DNA of 64,000 bases from Pelomonas sp. SE-A7 (GCF_030345705.1 NZ_JAUASW010000001.1:1488001-1552000), one strand, 5' to 3'; numbered from the stretch's first letter, positions 1 to 9,070 are shown. Notes: generated by a model not told the origin, from the sequence alone. Numbers and translations are program-made.

Positions 1-844
1 CGACGCGGGCGTGCAGCTTGCCGGCAAACATGTCCATCACCATCTTGCCCTCGTTCAGGCGCAAGAGGCCGTGGTCGACGAAGACGCAGGTCAGCTGGTC
101 GCCGATGGCACGGTGGATCAGGGCCGCGGCCACCGAGGAATCGACGCCGCCGGACAGGCCCAGAATGACCTCTTCGTCACCCACCTGCTCGCGGATCTTC
201 TGGACGGCTTCCTCGATGTAGTCGCCCATGATCCAGTCGCCCTTGCAGCCGGCGATCTCGCGGACGAAGCGGTTCAGGAGCGCCTGGCCCTGCACCGTAT
301 GCGTCACCTCGGGATGGAACTGCACGGCGTAGTAGCCCTTCTCCTCGTTCGCCATGCCGGCGATGGGGCAGCTCGGGGTGCTGGCCATCAGCTTGAAGCC
401 CGGCGGCAGGGCCGTGACCTTGTCGCCATGGCTCATCCAGACCTTGAGCATGCCGTGGCCCTCGGTGGTGCTGAAGTCCTCGATGGCGTTCAGCAGCTTG
501 GTGTGGCCATGGGCGCGCACCTCTGCATAGCCGAACTCGCGATGGTCACTCCATTCGACCTTGCCGCCCAGTTGCACGGCCATGGTCTGCATGCCGTAGC
601 AGATGCCCAGTACCGGCACGCCGCTGTCCCAAACCGCCTGGGGCGCGCGCAGCTCGTGATCCTCGTAGGTCGAGGCATGGCTGCCGGACAGGATGATGGC
701 CTTGGGCGCGTAGCCGCGGATGAACTCGTCCGACACGTCGTTCGGATGGATCTCGCAATAGACATGGGCCTCGCGGACGCGGCGCGCGATCAGCTGGGTG
801 ACCTGGGAGCCGAAGTCGAGGATCAGGACTTTGTCGTGGTTCAT
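1..844 (-). CDS. guaA: GMP synthase (glutamine-hydrolysing), N-terminal part
   Basis: Last step of GMP synthesis: XMP is aminated with ammonia released from glutamine, at the cost of ATP. The gene runs off the left edge, so only about 281 N-terminal residues are visible. The class I glutamine amidotransferase domain comes first, with nucleophile Cys82 in GICYGM and the His/Glu pair in HPEV near residues 188-190. The ATP-pyrophosphatase domain then begins with the P-loop SGGVDSS near residue 231. It is the third gene of a minus-strand set, guaB, MFS transporter, guaA, and starts with ATG 36 bases after the transporter. Family assignment is secure; the C-terminal dimerisation domain lies outside the window. 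Confidence 0.97.
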   Translation of the reverse strand, partial: MNHDKVLILDFGSQVTQLIARRVREAHVYCEIHPNDVSDEFIRGYAPKAIILSGSHASTYEDHELRAPQAVWDSGVPVLGICYGMQTMAVQLGGKVEWSDHREFGYAEVRAHGHTKLLNAIEDFSTTEGHGMLKVWMSHGDKVTALPPGFKLMASTPSCPIAGMANEEKGYYAVQFHPEVTHTVQGQALLNRFVREIAGCKGDWIMGDYIEEAVQKIREQVGDEEVILGLSGGVDSSVAAALIHRAIGDQLTCVFVDHGLLRLNEGKMVMDMFAGKLHARV

Positions 845-880
845 GGTGTGCTCGGGGACTTGTGGAGACGGTTCGGTGGC

Positions 881-2131
881 TCAGGCGGCGGCCGGTTCGG
901 CGGCCTGCTTGCGCGAGAAATGGCGCCAGGCGAAGAACAGGGCCGCGGCCTGCAGCGCGGTGCAGAAGTAGAACGGTGCGCCAATGCGCCAGTCGCCCTT
1001 GGGCAGGCCGGACACCAGGTGCAGCAGCCAGGCGCCGAGGATGGGAGCGACCACGGCCATCAGGCTGTTCAGCGAGGACACGGCGCCCATGGTCTCGCCC
1101 TGGGTCTTGGCATCGGCGGCGTTGGAGATCAGGCTCTGGATCGCGGCATTGGCGGCAAAGCCCAGCACATTGGCGAAGATGATGGCAATCATCATCCAGC
1201 CCTCGGTGGCCGCGCCCCAGACGAAATTGGTGACGGTGCTGGAGGCCAGGCCCAGCAGCACCAGGCGCTGCGGCCCGAAGCGCTTGAGCAGATGCGGCAG
1301 CAGAGCGCCCTGCACGACCACCGACATCACGCCCACGGCGAACAGCGACCAGCCGTTCTCCTTGGGGCCCCAGCCGAACTTGAAGCCGGTGTAGAGCACC
1401 CAGCTCGTGTGCAGCACGAATTGCGCGAGGCCGGCCAGGGCGATGACCCAGACCAGCGGACCCACGCCACGCAGGCCGGTGAGCTTGCGGAAGGCGCTGA
1501 TCGGGTTGGCCTTGCGCCAGTCGATGGCGCGGCGGTTCTCCGGCTTCAGCGACTCGGGCAACACGAAGAAGCCATAGCACCAGTTGACCAGCGCCATGCA
1601 ACCGGCCACGTAGAACGGCAGGTGCAGGTCGATGGAGCCCAGGATGCCGCCCATCACCGGGCCCAGGATGAAGCCCATGCCGAAGGCGGCGCCCAGCATG
1701 CCGAAGCGCTTGGCGCGGTCCTCGGGCGGCGTGATGTCGGCAACGTAGGCGTTGGCCACGGCGATGTTGGCCTGCATGGCGCCGCTGACCAGGCGGATCG
1801 CGATCAGCATCCACAGAGCCGTTGCCATCGCGGTGACGAAGAAGCTGAGCATCAGGCCGGAGAAGCCCAGCAGCAACACCGGGCGGCGGCCGTAGCGGTC
1901 CGACAGCGCACCCAAGACCGGCGAGGTCACGAAGTTGGCAAAGCCGAAGGCGAAGGCCACCGCGCCGTACCAGAAAGCATGGTCGGCCTGGCTGGCCGTG
2001 AAGGTGCCGACCAGCGGCGGCAGCACCGGGATGATCAGCCCGATCGAGATCATGTCGATCAGCACCGCGATCATGATGAAGGCCATGCCGGCCGACTTGC
2101 TGCGGTTACCGGGAACTGCGCTGTCGCTCAC
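881..2131 (-). CDS. MFS transporter, TetA-like (DHA1 type)
   Basis: A 416-residue inner-membrane protein with about twelve hydrophobic segments. The MFS loop motif is clear after TM2 (GALSDRYGRRP), and the TM5 region has the glycine-rich antiporter-type sequence ending GPVMGGILG. These features place it with TetA-like drug/proton antiporters, but the substrate cannot be read from sequence. I chose the GTG at 2131 because AAGGA sits about 10 bases upstream. A GTG 33 bases further up would start inside a strong hairpin and lacks a good Shine-Dalgarno. It lies between guaB and guaA on the same strand, so it is probably co-transcribed with purine synthesis. A purine analogue or nucleobase exporter is one guess. 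Confidence 0.85.
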   Translation of the reverse strand: MSDSAVPGNRSKSAGMAFIMIAVLIDMISIGLIIPVLPPLVGTFTASQADHAFWYGAVAFAFGFANFVTSPVLGALSDRYGRRPVLLLGFSGLMLSFFVTAMATALWMLIAIRLVSGAMQANIAVANAYVADITPPEDRAKRFGMLGAAFGMGFILGPVMGGILGSIDLHLPFYVAGCMALVNWCYGFFVLPESLKPENRRAIDWRKANPISAFRKLTGLRGVGPLVWVIALAGLAQFVLHTSWVLYTGFKFGWGPKENGWSLFAVGVMSVVVQGALLPHLLKRFGPQRLVLLGLASSTVTNFVWGAATEGWMMIAIIFANVLGFAANAAIQSLISNAADAKTQGETMGAVSSLNSLMAVVAPILGAWLLHLVSGLPKGDWRIGAPFYFCTALQAAALFFAWRHFSRKQAAEPAAA

Positions 2132-2153
2132 TGTTCTCAAGTCCTTAAGTGAT

Positions 2154-2176
2154 GAACGGGGCACTAGGCCCCGTTC
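2154..2176 (-). promoter_or_regulatory. Perfect inverted repeat between guaB and the MFS gene
   Basis: Two 9-base arms (GAACGGGGC and GCCCCGTTC) around a 5-base loop lie in the 62-base gap between the guaB stop and the MFS start. There is no T-run on the minus strand, so it is not a typical intrinsic terminator. A role in mRNA processing, or as a partial attenuator tuning the genes downstream of guaB, is possible. Confidence 0.5.
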
Positions 2177-2193
2177 TTCAAGCCGCTGCCGCC

Positions 2194-3666
2194 TTATTCA
2201 GAACGGTAGTTCGGCGCTTCCTTGGTGATCTGCACGTCGTGCACGTGGCTTTCGCGGATGCCCGCCGAGGTGATCTCGACGAACTCCGCCCTGTCCTGCA
2301 TGTCGGCGATGCTGGCGCAACCGCAGTAGCCCATGGAGGCGCGCAGGCCGCCGGCCATCTGGAACACGATGGCCACCAGCGAGCCCTTGTAGGGCACGCG
2401 ACCCTCGATGCCCTCGGGCACCAGCTTGTCGGCGTTGGGGTTGCTGGTTTCGTCGTTTTCCTGGAAGTAGCGGTCGGCCGAGCCTGCCTTCATCGCACCA
2501 ATGGAACCCATGCCGCGGTAGCTCTTGTACGAGCGACCCTGGAACAGCACGACCTCGCCCGGCGCTTCCTCGGTACCGGCGAACATGCCGCCCATCATCA
2601 CGGCGCTGGCGCCGGCGGCGATGGCCTTGGAGATGTCACCCGAGTAGCGGATGCCGCCGTCGGCGATCAGCGGCACGCCTGTGCCCTTGAGTGCCGTGGC
2701 CACGTAGTCGATGGCGGTGATCTGGGGCACGCCCACGCCGGCCACGATGCGCGTGGTGCAGATCGAGCCGGGGCCGATGCCGACCTTGACGCCGTCGGCC
2801 CCCGCCTCGACCAGGGCCAGGGCCGCTGCGCCGGTGGCGATGTTGCCGCCGATCACGTCGATCTGCGGATAGTTCTGCTTGACCCAGCGCACGCGCTCGA
2901 TCACGCCGGCGCTGTGGCCGTGGGCCGTGTCCACCACGATGGCGTCGACGCCGGCTCGCACCAGCAGCTCGACGCGCTCTTCCGTGCCCTCGCCCACGCC
3001 CACGGCGGCGCCGACGCGCAGCTTGCCTTGCGCATCACGGGCGGCGTTGGGGAAGTTGGTCTGCTTGGTGATGTCCTTGACGGTCATCAGGCCGCGCAGC
3101 TCGAAAGCGTCATTGACGACCAGCACGCGCTCCAGCTTGTGCTTGTGCATCAGGGCCTTGCCCTCGGCCAGCGAGGCGCCTTCCTTAACCGTGACCAGGC
3201 GCTCGGCCGGGGTCATGATCTCGGACACCGGCGCATCCATGCGGGTCTCGAAACGCAGGTCGCGGCCGGTGACGATGCCGACCACCTTGGGGCCCTGCAG
3301 GACCGGGAAGCCGGAAATGCCGTGCTGCTCGGACAATGCCTTGACCTGGCGCACCGTGGTTTCGGGGGTGATGGTGATCGGGTCGCGCAGCACGCCGGAT
3401 TCGTAGCGCTTGACGCGGGCCACTTCGGCGGCCTGCTGCTGGGCGGTCAGGTTCTTGTGCACGATGCCCATGCCGCCTTCCTGGGCCATGGCGATGGCCA
3501 GGCGGGCTTCCGTCACCGTGTCCATGGCGGCAGACACCAGGGGCAGGTTCAGGCGGATATTGCGGGTCAGCTGGGTGGCGAGGCTGGTGTCGCGGGGCAA
3601 CACCTGGGAGAAGGCTGGCACCAACAACACATCGTCGAAGGTGAGCGCTTTACCGAGAAGGCGCAT
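2194..3666 (-). CDS. guaB: IMP dehydrogenase
   Basis: Oxidises IMP to XMP with NAD+, the rate-limiting step towards GMP. The protein has 490 residues, the normal length. The N-terminal barrel half starts with LTFDDVLLVPAFS. A tandem CBS pair occupies roughly residues 95-205. The catalytic loop GPGSICTTR carries Cys303, and the flap region near residue 400 is followed by the EGIEGRVPYKG segment. Translation starts at ATG 3666, with a GGAG-type ribosome binding site upstream. It heads the minus-strand set guaB, MFS, guaA. The divergent gene at 3791 leaves a 124-base shared promoter region. Confidence 0.98.
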   Translation of the reverse strand: MRLLGKALTFDDVLLVPAFSQVLPRDTSLATQLTRNIRLNLPLVSAAMDTVTEARLAIAMAQEGGMGIVHKNLTAQQQAAEVARVKRYESGVLRDPITITPETTVRQVKALSEQHGISGFPVLQGPKVVGIVTGRDLRFETRMDAPVSEIMTPAERLVTVKEGASLAEGKALMHKHKLERVLVVNDAFELRGLMTVKDITKQTNFPNAARDAQGKLRVGAAVGVGEGTEERVELLVRAGVDAIVVDTAHGHSAGVIERVRWVKQNYPQIDVIGGNIATGAAALALVEAGADGVKVGIGPGSICTTRIVAGVGVPQITAIDYVATALKGTGVPLIADGGIRYSGDISKAIAAGASAVMMGGMFAGTEEAPGEVVLFQGRSYKSYRGMGSIGAMKAGSADRYFQENDETSNPNADKLVPEGIEGRVPYKGSLVAIVFQMAGGLRASMGYCGCASIADMQDRAEFVEITSAGIRESHVHDVQITKEAPNYRSE

Positions 3667-3790
3667 GAGGGAGGCTCCAGACGCAAAGCGGCATTATACG
3701 GAAGCAGTTCACAGCCCCCGCTTGGTCAGGGACATAGTCGCCGCTAAACTCGACCGCACCCCAAGCAGTACGCCCTAGGGCGCCGCACCG

Positions 3791-4297
3791 ATGCGACTGT
3801 CCACCCCGCTCTGCCTTCTGCTCCTGCTGGCCCTGGCCGGCGGCGTCCAAGCGCAATCCCAATGGAAATGGCGCGACAGCGGCGGCAACATCCAGTACAG
3901 CGACCGCCCTCCCCCGCCCGGAACGCCGGAAAAGGACATCCTGCAGAAGCCGCCGCAGCGGCCCCAGTTCGTGACCGTGCGGCCCATAGGCGCCAGCGCC
4001 CCGGCAGAAACCGCCAGTGCTCCGGCCGCCCCCGCCTCGCGACCCGATGCCCAGCAACAGCGCCAACGCCAGCAAGATCAGGAACAAGCCGCCGCCAAGC
4101 AGAAGGAAGCCGAACGCAAACAGGCCGAGGTGCGCGCCGAGAACTGCCGCAATGCCCGCGCCCAGCTGCAAGTGCTGGAGAGCGGCGCCCGCGTCAGGCA
4201 GGCCAACGAGCGCGGCGAGCAGGTCTACCTGGACGAACAGGGCCGCAACACCGAGATCCAGCGCACCCGCGCCGTCATCGCCGCCGAGTGCCGCTGA
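3791..4297 (+). CDS. DUF4124 domain-containing secreted protein
   Basis: A 168-residue protein with a cleavable signal peptide (hydrophobic core at residues 8-18, likely cut after VQAQ). The DUF4124 core follows, recognisable from QWKWRDSGGNIQYSDRPPPP. The middle (about residues 65-120) is rich in Ala, Pro, Gln, Lys and Glu and probably forms a coiled coil. The C-terminal part contains a pair of conserved-looking cysteines. It is expected in the periplasm. The molecular role of the family is unknown. It is transcribed divergently from guaB and converges on rnfH. Confidence 0.85.
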   Translation: MRLSTPLCLLLLLALAGGVQAQSQWKWRDSGGNIQYSDRPPPPGTPEKDILQKPPQRPQFVTVRPIGASAPAETASAPAAPASRPDAQQQRQRQQDQEQAAAKQKEAERKQAEVRAENCRNARAQLQVLESGARVRQANERGEQVYLDEQGRNTEIQRTRAVIAAECR

Positions 4298-4318
4298 TCT
4301 GTTGAGCGAAAGAGCCGC

Positions 4319-4666
4319 TCAGCCGCCCTTGCCCGCCAGCGGCCTGTGCCGCGACACGATGCGCTTGCCGCCATGGGCCTGGAAGCGCTGGCGCCGGGCC
4401 TCCTTGGGATCGACCTTCAGGGGCCTGTAGACCTCAATCCGGTCCCGATCCCGCAGCCCGTACGAGAGTGGCTGCTGCCGCCCCCAGATGCCGAGCTTGA
4501 ACTGGCCCAGGTGTTCGAGCTGATCCGCAAAAGCCTCGCAGCTGCGCAGCCCCTGCTCCAGCGTGCTGCCCTCGGCCAGGTCCAGCCAGGCATGGCGGAC
4601 ATCGCCGGCCACCGGACTCCAGACCAGCTCGACGCGGATTCGCCCCGGCCTTTCAGCGGGGACCAT
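4319..4666 (-). CDS. rnfH: RnfH family (ubiquitin-fold) protein
   Basis: A 115-residue protein of the RnfH/UPF0125 family, a beta-grasp fold related to ThiS/MoaD but without their C-terminal Gly-Gly. The diagnostic segment is the GIWGRQQPLSYGLRDRDRIEVYRPL stretch near residues 66-90 (key residues WG, LRDGDR-like loop, EVYRPL), followed by the basic tail DPKEARRQR. The chosen ATG at 4666 overlaps the end of ratA by 14 bases, so the pair is probably translationally coupled. In Escherichia coli the equivalent pair next to smpB has been called ratA/ratB. Its biochemical role is not settled. Confidence 0.88.
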   Translation of the reverse strand: MVPAERPGRIRVELVWSPVAGDVRHAWLDLAEGSTLEQGLRSCEAFADQLEHLGQFKLGIWGRQQPLSYGLRDRDRIEVYRPLKVDPKEARRQRFQAHGGKRIVSRHRPLAGKGG

Positions 4667-5120
4667 AGACGCTCTCGGCCCGCTCGACGAAGCGGTCGAC
4701 GAAGGTATTGGCCACGCGGTCGAACACCGGGCTGACCACCGCCTCCAGCGCCTTGCTGGAGAACGCGTAGCAAAGATCGAACTCGATCTTGCAGGCCTGC
4801 GGACCACCCCCACCCAATTCGCCGCCCGGCTTGCCCAGCGGCAGGAACAGCCAGGTGCCCTCCAGCTTGGAGAACGGGCCGTCGACCAGCTCCATGTCGA
4901 CCTTGCGTTCGGCTTCGTGGCTGTTGCGCGTCGTGAAGGCATGGCGCACGCCGGCATAGGCCAGGCTCAGTCGGGCGGTCATGCCGCCTTCATGCTGCTC
5001 CAGCAACTCGGCCTTTTCGCACCAGGGCAGGAACTCCGGATAGCGGGCGATGTCGGTCACCAAGTCGTACATCTCGCGCGGCGAGTACCAGAGCAGGACG
5101 GACTTTTTGACGTGCTTCAT
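4653..5120 (-). CDS. ratA: RatA-type ribosome association / coenzyme Q-binding START-fold protein
   Basis: A 155-residue SRPBCC/START-fold protein. The start MKHVKKSVLLWYSPREMYDLV and the segment YPEFLPWCEKAEL are diagnostic of the RatA/Coq10 family. Known members bind ubiquinone (Coq10), and E. coli RatA was reported to block association of the ribosomal subunits. Which function dominates here cannot be decided from sequence. It is divergent from smpB with only 48 bases between the starts, and overlaps rnfH downstream. Confidence 0.9.
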   Translation of the reverse strand: MKHVKKSVLLWYSPREMYDLVTDIARYPEFLPWCEKAELLEQHEGGMTARLSLAYAGVRHAFTTRNSHEAERKVDMELVDGPFSKLEGTWLFLPLGKPGGELGGGGPQACKIEFDLCYAFSSKALEAVVSPVFDRVANTFVDRFVERAESVYGPR

Positions 5121-5168
5121 ACAATGCGCGCCATTCTATTTGCGGCATCCGCCCCAAGATTCGCTGTC

Positions 5169-5633
5169 ATGGCCATTGCAGAAAACCGCCGCGCTCGTTT
5201 CGAGTACCACATCGAGGAACAGTTCGAGGCCGGCATGGTGCTCGAAGGCTGGGAGGTCAAGGCCGTGCGCGCCGGCCAGGTCCAGCTGACCGATGGCCAC
5301 GTGATGATCAAGAACGGCGAGCTGTTCCTTATCGGCTGCCGCATCAATCCGCTGCGCACCGCGTCCACCCATGTCAGCCCACTGGCCGACCGGACCAAGA
5401 AGCTCTTGATGAAGAAGGACGAGATCCGTCGCCTGATCGGCAAGGTCGAGCAGAAGGGCTTCACCATGGTGCCCTTGAACCTGCACTACAAGGGCAGCCA
5501 CATCAAGTGCGACATCGCCCTGGCCAAGGGCAAGGACAAGGCCGACAAGCGCGAGACCGAGAAGCAGCGGGACTGGGAGCGCGAGAAGGGGCGCCTGATG
5601 CGACACAAGGTCGCATCAAACCCCAAAGGCTGA
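5169..5633 (+). CDS. smpB: SsrA-binding protein SmpB
   Basis: Binds tmRNA and delivers it to stalled ribosomes in trans-translation. The 154-residue length is typical. The OB-fold core starts with ENRRARFEYHIEEQFEAG; GWEVKAVRAG and the segment PLNLHYKGSHIKCDIALAKGK contain the RNA-binding residues. The basic C-terminal tail (about residues 120-154, rich in Lys and Arg, ending ASNPKG) is the part that enters the decoding site. The chosen ATG gives the usual N-terminus MAIAENRRA. The last 18 bases overlap the 3' end of metC on the other strand. Confidence 0.97.
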   Translation: MAIAENRRARFEYHIEEQFEAGMVLEGWEVKAVRAGQVQLTDGHVMIKNGELFLIGCRINPLRTASTHVSPLADRTKKLLMKKDEIRRLIGKVEQKGFTMVPLNLHYKGSHIKCDIALAKGKDKADKRETEKQRDWEREKGRLMRHKVASNPKG

Positions 5634-6809
5634 TTCCAGCGCCTTCTCAATGTCGGCCTGCAGGTCCGCGGCCGCCTCAAGCCCGATCGCGAACCGCACC
5701 AGATGCCCGGCCGCAAGCGGCATCGGCAGCGAGCGGCTCTGGCTCATGTTGTAGGGCACGGCCAGGCTCATGGGCCCGGCCCAGGAATAGCCGATGCCGA
5801 ACAGTTCCAGGCCGTCGATGAAGGCGTCGACCTGCTTCTGCGTGTACTCGAGCTTGAACACCACCGAGAACAGGCAGCCGGCGCCGCCGCTGCTGCTCTC
5901 CAGCCAGTGCTTGTGCCCCGGCGACCCCGGCAAGGCCGGGTGCAACACCTGAGCCACCTCGGGCCGAGACTGCATCCAGCTGGCCAGCGCCCGCGTGGTC
6001 GCGTCCTGCGCCCGGTAGCGCAGCTCCAGCGTGGGCAGCGAGCGCAGCACCAGTTCCACGTCGTTCTGGCCCAGGCCGTAACCCAGGTGCTCGTGGCAGT
6101 TGTCGATGCGGTCGCGCAGCGCCTTGTCGCGGGTGTAGACCCCGCCCATCAGCACGTCGGCGCCGCCGGACTGGTACTTGGTCAGCGCCTGCATGGAGAT
6201 GTCCACGCCCAGGCCCGGAGCGATCTCGAAGGCATTGAAGGCGACGCCCGCGCCCCAGGTGTTGTCCAGCGCGGTCAGCACGCCGGCTGCCTTGCATCGC
6301 TTGAGCAGGCCGACCAGGTCGGGGAACTCCAGCGTGATCGAGCCGGCAGCTTCCAGCCAGACCAGCTTGGTCTTGTCCGACAGCGGCAGCACGGCCGCAT
6401 TCAGCGGGTCGTAGAACTTGTGCGTGACGCCAATACGCGGCAGGTAGTCCACCGCCAGCCAGCGGTTCTGGCCGTAGACGTTGTCCGGCAGCAGCACCTC
6501 GTCGCCGGGCTGCAGCAGGGCCAGGTTGACCACGGTGATGGCCGACAGGCCCGAGGGCGTCAGCAGGCAATGCTCGGCGCCCTCCAGCGTGGCCAGGCGC
6601 GCGGCCAGGGTGTAGCTGGTGGGCGTGCCGTGCAGACCGTAGCGGTAGCTCAGGCCGTCGCGCGGCCGCGGTTGGCGCAGGTCGGCCGTGTCCTTGAACA
6701 GCACGGTCGAGGCCTTGTAGACACCGACCGGATGCGCGGCCCAGCCCTCGGGCGGCTGGTAGGGATGGTGGATCTGTTCGGTGGAAATCGCGCGCTTCTT
6801 GTTCGTCAA
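5616..6809 (-). CDS. metC: Cystathionine beta-lyase (PLP-dependent)
   Basis: Cleaves cystathionine to homocysteine, pyruvate and ammonia in methionine synthesis. The protein has 397 residues and belongs to the Cys/Met metabolism PLP family. Visible landmarks are the substrate-phosphate loop YRYGLHGTPTS, PSGLSAI for cofactor phosphate binding, DNTWGAG with the Asp that contacts the pyridine nitrogen, and the Schiff-base Lys in ALTKYQSGG. The neighbours do not specify whether the enzyme favours cystathionine or another C-S substrate. It follows rimO by 11 bases in the same direction and overlaps smpB tail to tail. Confidence 0.9.
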   Translation of the reverse strand: MTNKKRAISTEQIHHPYQPPEGWAAHPVGVYKASTVLFKDTADLRQPRPRDGLSYRYGLHGTPTSYTLAARLATLEGAEHCLLTPSGLSAITVVNLALLQPGDEVLLPDNVYGQNRWLAVDYLPRIGVTHKFYDPLNAAVLPLSDKTKLVWLEAAGSITLEFPDLVGLLKRCKAAGVLTALDNTWGAGVAFNAFEIAPGLGVDISMQALTKYQSGGADVLMGGVYTRDKALRDRIDNCHEHLGYGLGQNDVELVLRSLPTLELRYRAQDATTRALASWMQSRPEVAQVLHPALPGSPGHKHWLESSSGGAGCLFSVVFKLEYTQKQVDAFIDGLELFGIGYSWAGPMSLAVPYNMSQSRSLPMPLAAGHLVRFAIGLEAAADLQADIEKALESAFGV

Positions 6810-6820
6810 GGCGCGCTCCC

Positions 6821-8212
6821 TCAGATCGGCATGCCGACCAGGTCGTGGCCTTCGGCCGCGACTATGCGCACGCGCGTGAATTCGCCGACCTTCAGGATGC
6901 GGCTGGCCTTCTCCGGCGGCAGGATGCGCACCGTGCCATCGATCTCCGGCGCATCGGCGTAGGTGCGACCCACGCCACCCTTGCGGCCCATGGCCGGGGC
7001 CGAATCGACCAGCACCTGCATGCTGGCACCGATGCGAGAACGCAGCTTGTCGGCCGAGACCTGCTCGGCAATCGCCATGAAACGCGCACGGCGCTCTTCA
7101 CGCACCTCGTCCGGCAGCGCGCCGGCCAGCTCGTTGGCCGAGGCGCCCTCGACCGGCGAATAGGCAAAGCAGCCGGCGCGATCGATGCGCGCTTCGTTCA
7201 TGAAATCGAGCAGGTACTGGAATTCGCTCTCGGTCTCGCCAGGGAAGCCGGCGATGAAGGTCGAGCGGATCACGATCTCGGGGCAGATCTCGCGCCAGCG
7301 CGCGATGCGCTCCATGTTCTTTTCGCCGTTGGCCGGGCGCTTCATGCGCTTCAGCACATCGGGATGGGCATGCTGGAAAGGCACGTCGAGGTACGGAAGG
7401 ATCAGGCCTTCGGCCATCAGCGGCAGCACCTCGTCCACATGCGGGTACGGGTAGACGTAGTGCAGGCGCACCCAGGCGCCATGCTGCTTGGCCAGCTCAC
7501 CCAGTTGGGCCACGAGGTCCAGCATCTTGGTCTTGACCGGCTTGCCGTCCCAGAAGCCGGTGCGGTACTTGACGTCCACGCCATAGGCGCTGGTGTCCTG
7601 GCTGACGATCAGCAGTTCCTTGACGCCGGATTCGAACAGCGCGCGGGCCTCGCTCAGCACATCGCCGATGGGCCGCGAGACCAGGTCGCCGCGCATGCTG
7701 GGGATGATGCAGAACGAGCAGCGGTGGTTGCAGCCCTCGCTGATCTTCAGGTAGGCGTAATGCTTGGGCGTGAGCTTGATGCCGGCGACGCCACGGGCCT
7801 CGGGCACCAGGTCGATGAAGGGGTCATGCGGCTTGGGCACGTGGATGTGGACTGCGTCCATCACCTCCTGCGTCGCATGCGGGCCGGTGACGGCCAGAAC
7901 GCTCGGATGCATCTCACGGACCAGGTTGTCCGAGGCATGGCCGGCCTTGGCGCCCAGGCAACCGGTCACGATGACTTTTCCGTTCTCGGCCAGCGCCTCG
8001 CCGATGGTGTCCAGGCTCTCCTTGACCGCGTCGTCGATGAAGCCGCAGGTGTTGACGATCACCAGGTCGGCGCCGGCAAAGGTCTTGGAAGTTTCATAGC
8101 CCTCGGCACGCAGCTGCGTGAGGATCAGCTCGGAATCGGTCAGGGCCTTGGGGCAGCCCAGCGACACGAAGCCGATCTTGGGGGCGGGGTTCTGGACGGC
8201 GGAATCACTCAT
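6821..8212 (-). CDS. rimO: Ribosomal protein uS12 methylthiotransferase RimO
   Basis: Radical SAM enzyme that adds a methylthio group to an aspartate of ribosomal protein S12. The N-terminal UPF0004 domain has three cluster-binding cysteines (in SLGCPK, VNTCGF and TGCLG). The radical SAM motif CNHRCSFC sits near residue 155, and a TRAM-like RNA-binding domain ends the protein. I chose the ATG at 8212 (MSDSAVQN) over one six codons upstream; this gives 463 residues. It lies 11 bases ahead of metC on the same strand and 78 bases from the divergent solute-binding gene. Confidence 0.95.
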   Translation of the reverse strand: MSDSAVQNPAPKIGFVSLGCPKALTDSELILTQLRAEGYETSKTFAGADLVIVNTCGFIDDAVKESLDTIGEALAENGKVIVTGCLGAKAGHASDNLVREMHPSVLAVTGPHATQEVMDAVHIHVPKPHDPFIDLVPEARGVAGIKLTPKHYAYLKISEGCNHRCSFCIIPSMRGDLVSRPIGDVLSEARALFESGVKELLIVSQDTSAYGVDVKYRTGFWDGKPVKTKMLDLVAQLGELAKQHGAWVRLHYVYPYPHVDEVLPLMAEGLILPYLDVPFQHAHPDVLKRMKRPANGEKNMERIARWREICPEIVIRSTFIAGFPGETESEFQYLLDFMNEARIDRAGCFAYSPVEGASANELAGALPDEVREERRARFMAIAEQVSADKLRSRIGASMQVLVDSAPAMGRKGGVGRTYADAPEIDGTVRILPPEKASRILKVGEFTRVRIVAAEGHDLVGMPI

Positions 8213-8290
8213 GGCGCGATTGTCCCTCATCCGGGTGCCGGCGCCCCGCCTGGAGCGGTTCCGTCGGCAGTAGCATCGGGCCGTTCCGCC

Positions 8291-9070
8291 ATGCTGCGCC
8301 TACTGACCATCGCTGCTGCCCTAGGCCTGCTGACCGCCCTGGCGCCGGCCCGGGCGGCGCCGGCTTGCGAGCTGCCGCTGCGCATGGCGGTGGAGAAGCG
8401 CCCACCCTATGTCTACAAGGCGCCGGACGGCAGCCTGAAGGGCTCGGACATCGAGCTGGTGCAGCGCATCCTCGAGCAGGCCGGCTGCAAGCTGGAGCTG
8501 CGGCCCGAGCTGCCGCGCAAGCGGCGCTATGCCATGTTCGTGGCGGGCGAGATCGACCTCCTGCCCTCGGCCTCGATCAACGAGGAGCGGCGCCAGGTCG
8601 CCTGGTTCACCGCGCCCTATTACCGCGAGGCCGTCGCCCTGTTCGCCCTCCCGGCCAAGGCCGATTCGCTGCGCGGCATCACCGGCTTCGAGGACCTGCT
8701 CCAGCGCAAGATCAGCCTGGTCAGCCAGGGCTTCGGCTGGTTCGGCCAGGGCTTCGAGACGAACAAGAAGGCCCTGACCGAGGCCGGCCTGCTCTCGCAT
8801 TACGACGAACTGGACAGTGCCCTGCGCATGCTCAAGGCCGGCCGTGGCGACCTGGTGATGGCCGACCGCGCCGCGATGCGCCTGCTGCTGCGACAGCAGA
8901 AGATCGAGCTGGTCGAGCTGCCCTTCCTGCCGGTGCACGACGCCGCCCACCTGATGCTGAGCAAGCGCTCGGTCGGCGAGGCGCAGTTCCGCGCCATCGA
9001 CGAGGCGCTGCGCCGGCTGGAAGAAAACGGCACGCTGAAGGCCATCCGCAGCCGCCACGGGCTGCAGTAG
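8291..9070 (+). CDS. Periplasmic amino-acid-type solute-binding protein (SBP_bac_3), orphan
   Basis: A 259-residue protein with a Sec signal peptide (cleavage near ARAAPA). The bacterial extracellular solute-binding family 3 fold follows: the start LRMAVEKRPPYVYKAPDG with GSDIELVQRI, the hinge segment IDLLPSASINEERRQ, and the second-lobe end GTLKAIRSRHG. No permease or ATPase lies nearby, so it is either a detached binding protein or a sensor-like member of the family. The ligand is not predictable. It is divergent from rimO and converges on phaR with 14 bases between the stops. Confidence 0.82.
   Translation: MLRLLTIAAALGLLTALAPARAAPACELPLRMAVEKRPPYVYKAPDGSLKGSDIELVQRILEQAGCKLELRPELPRKRRYAMFVAGEIDLLPSASINEERRQVAWFTAPYYREAVALFALPAKADSLRGITGFEDLLQRKISLVSQGFGWFGQGFETNKKALTEAGLLSHYDELDSALRMLKAGRGDLVMADRAAMRLLLRQQKIELVELPFLPVHDAAHLMLSKRSVGEAQFRAIDEALRRLEENGTLKAIRSRHGLQ

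Noticed and set aside
11..2152. 713-codon plus-strand reading frame across guaA and the MFS gene
   Set aside because: It is antisense to two well-supported genes and has the low-complexity His/Gly/Ala/Arg-rich composition typical of the complementary frame in high-GC DNA.
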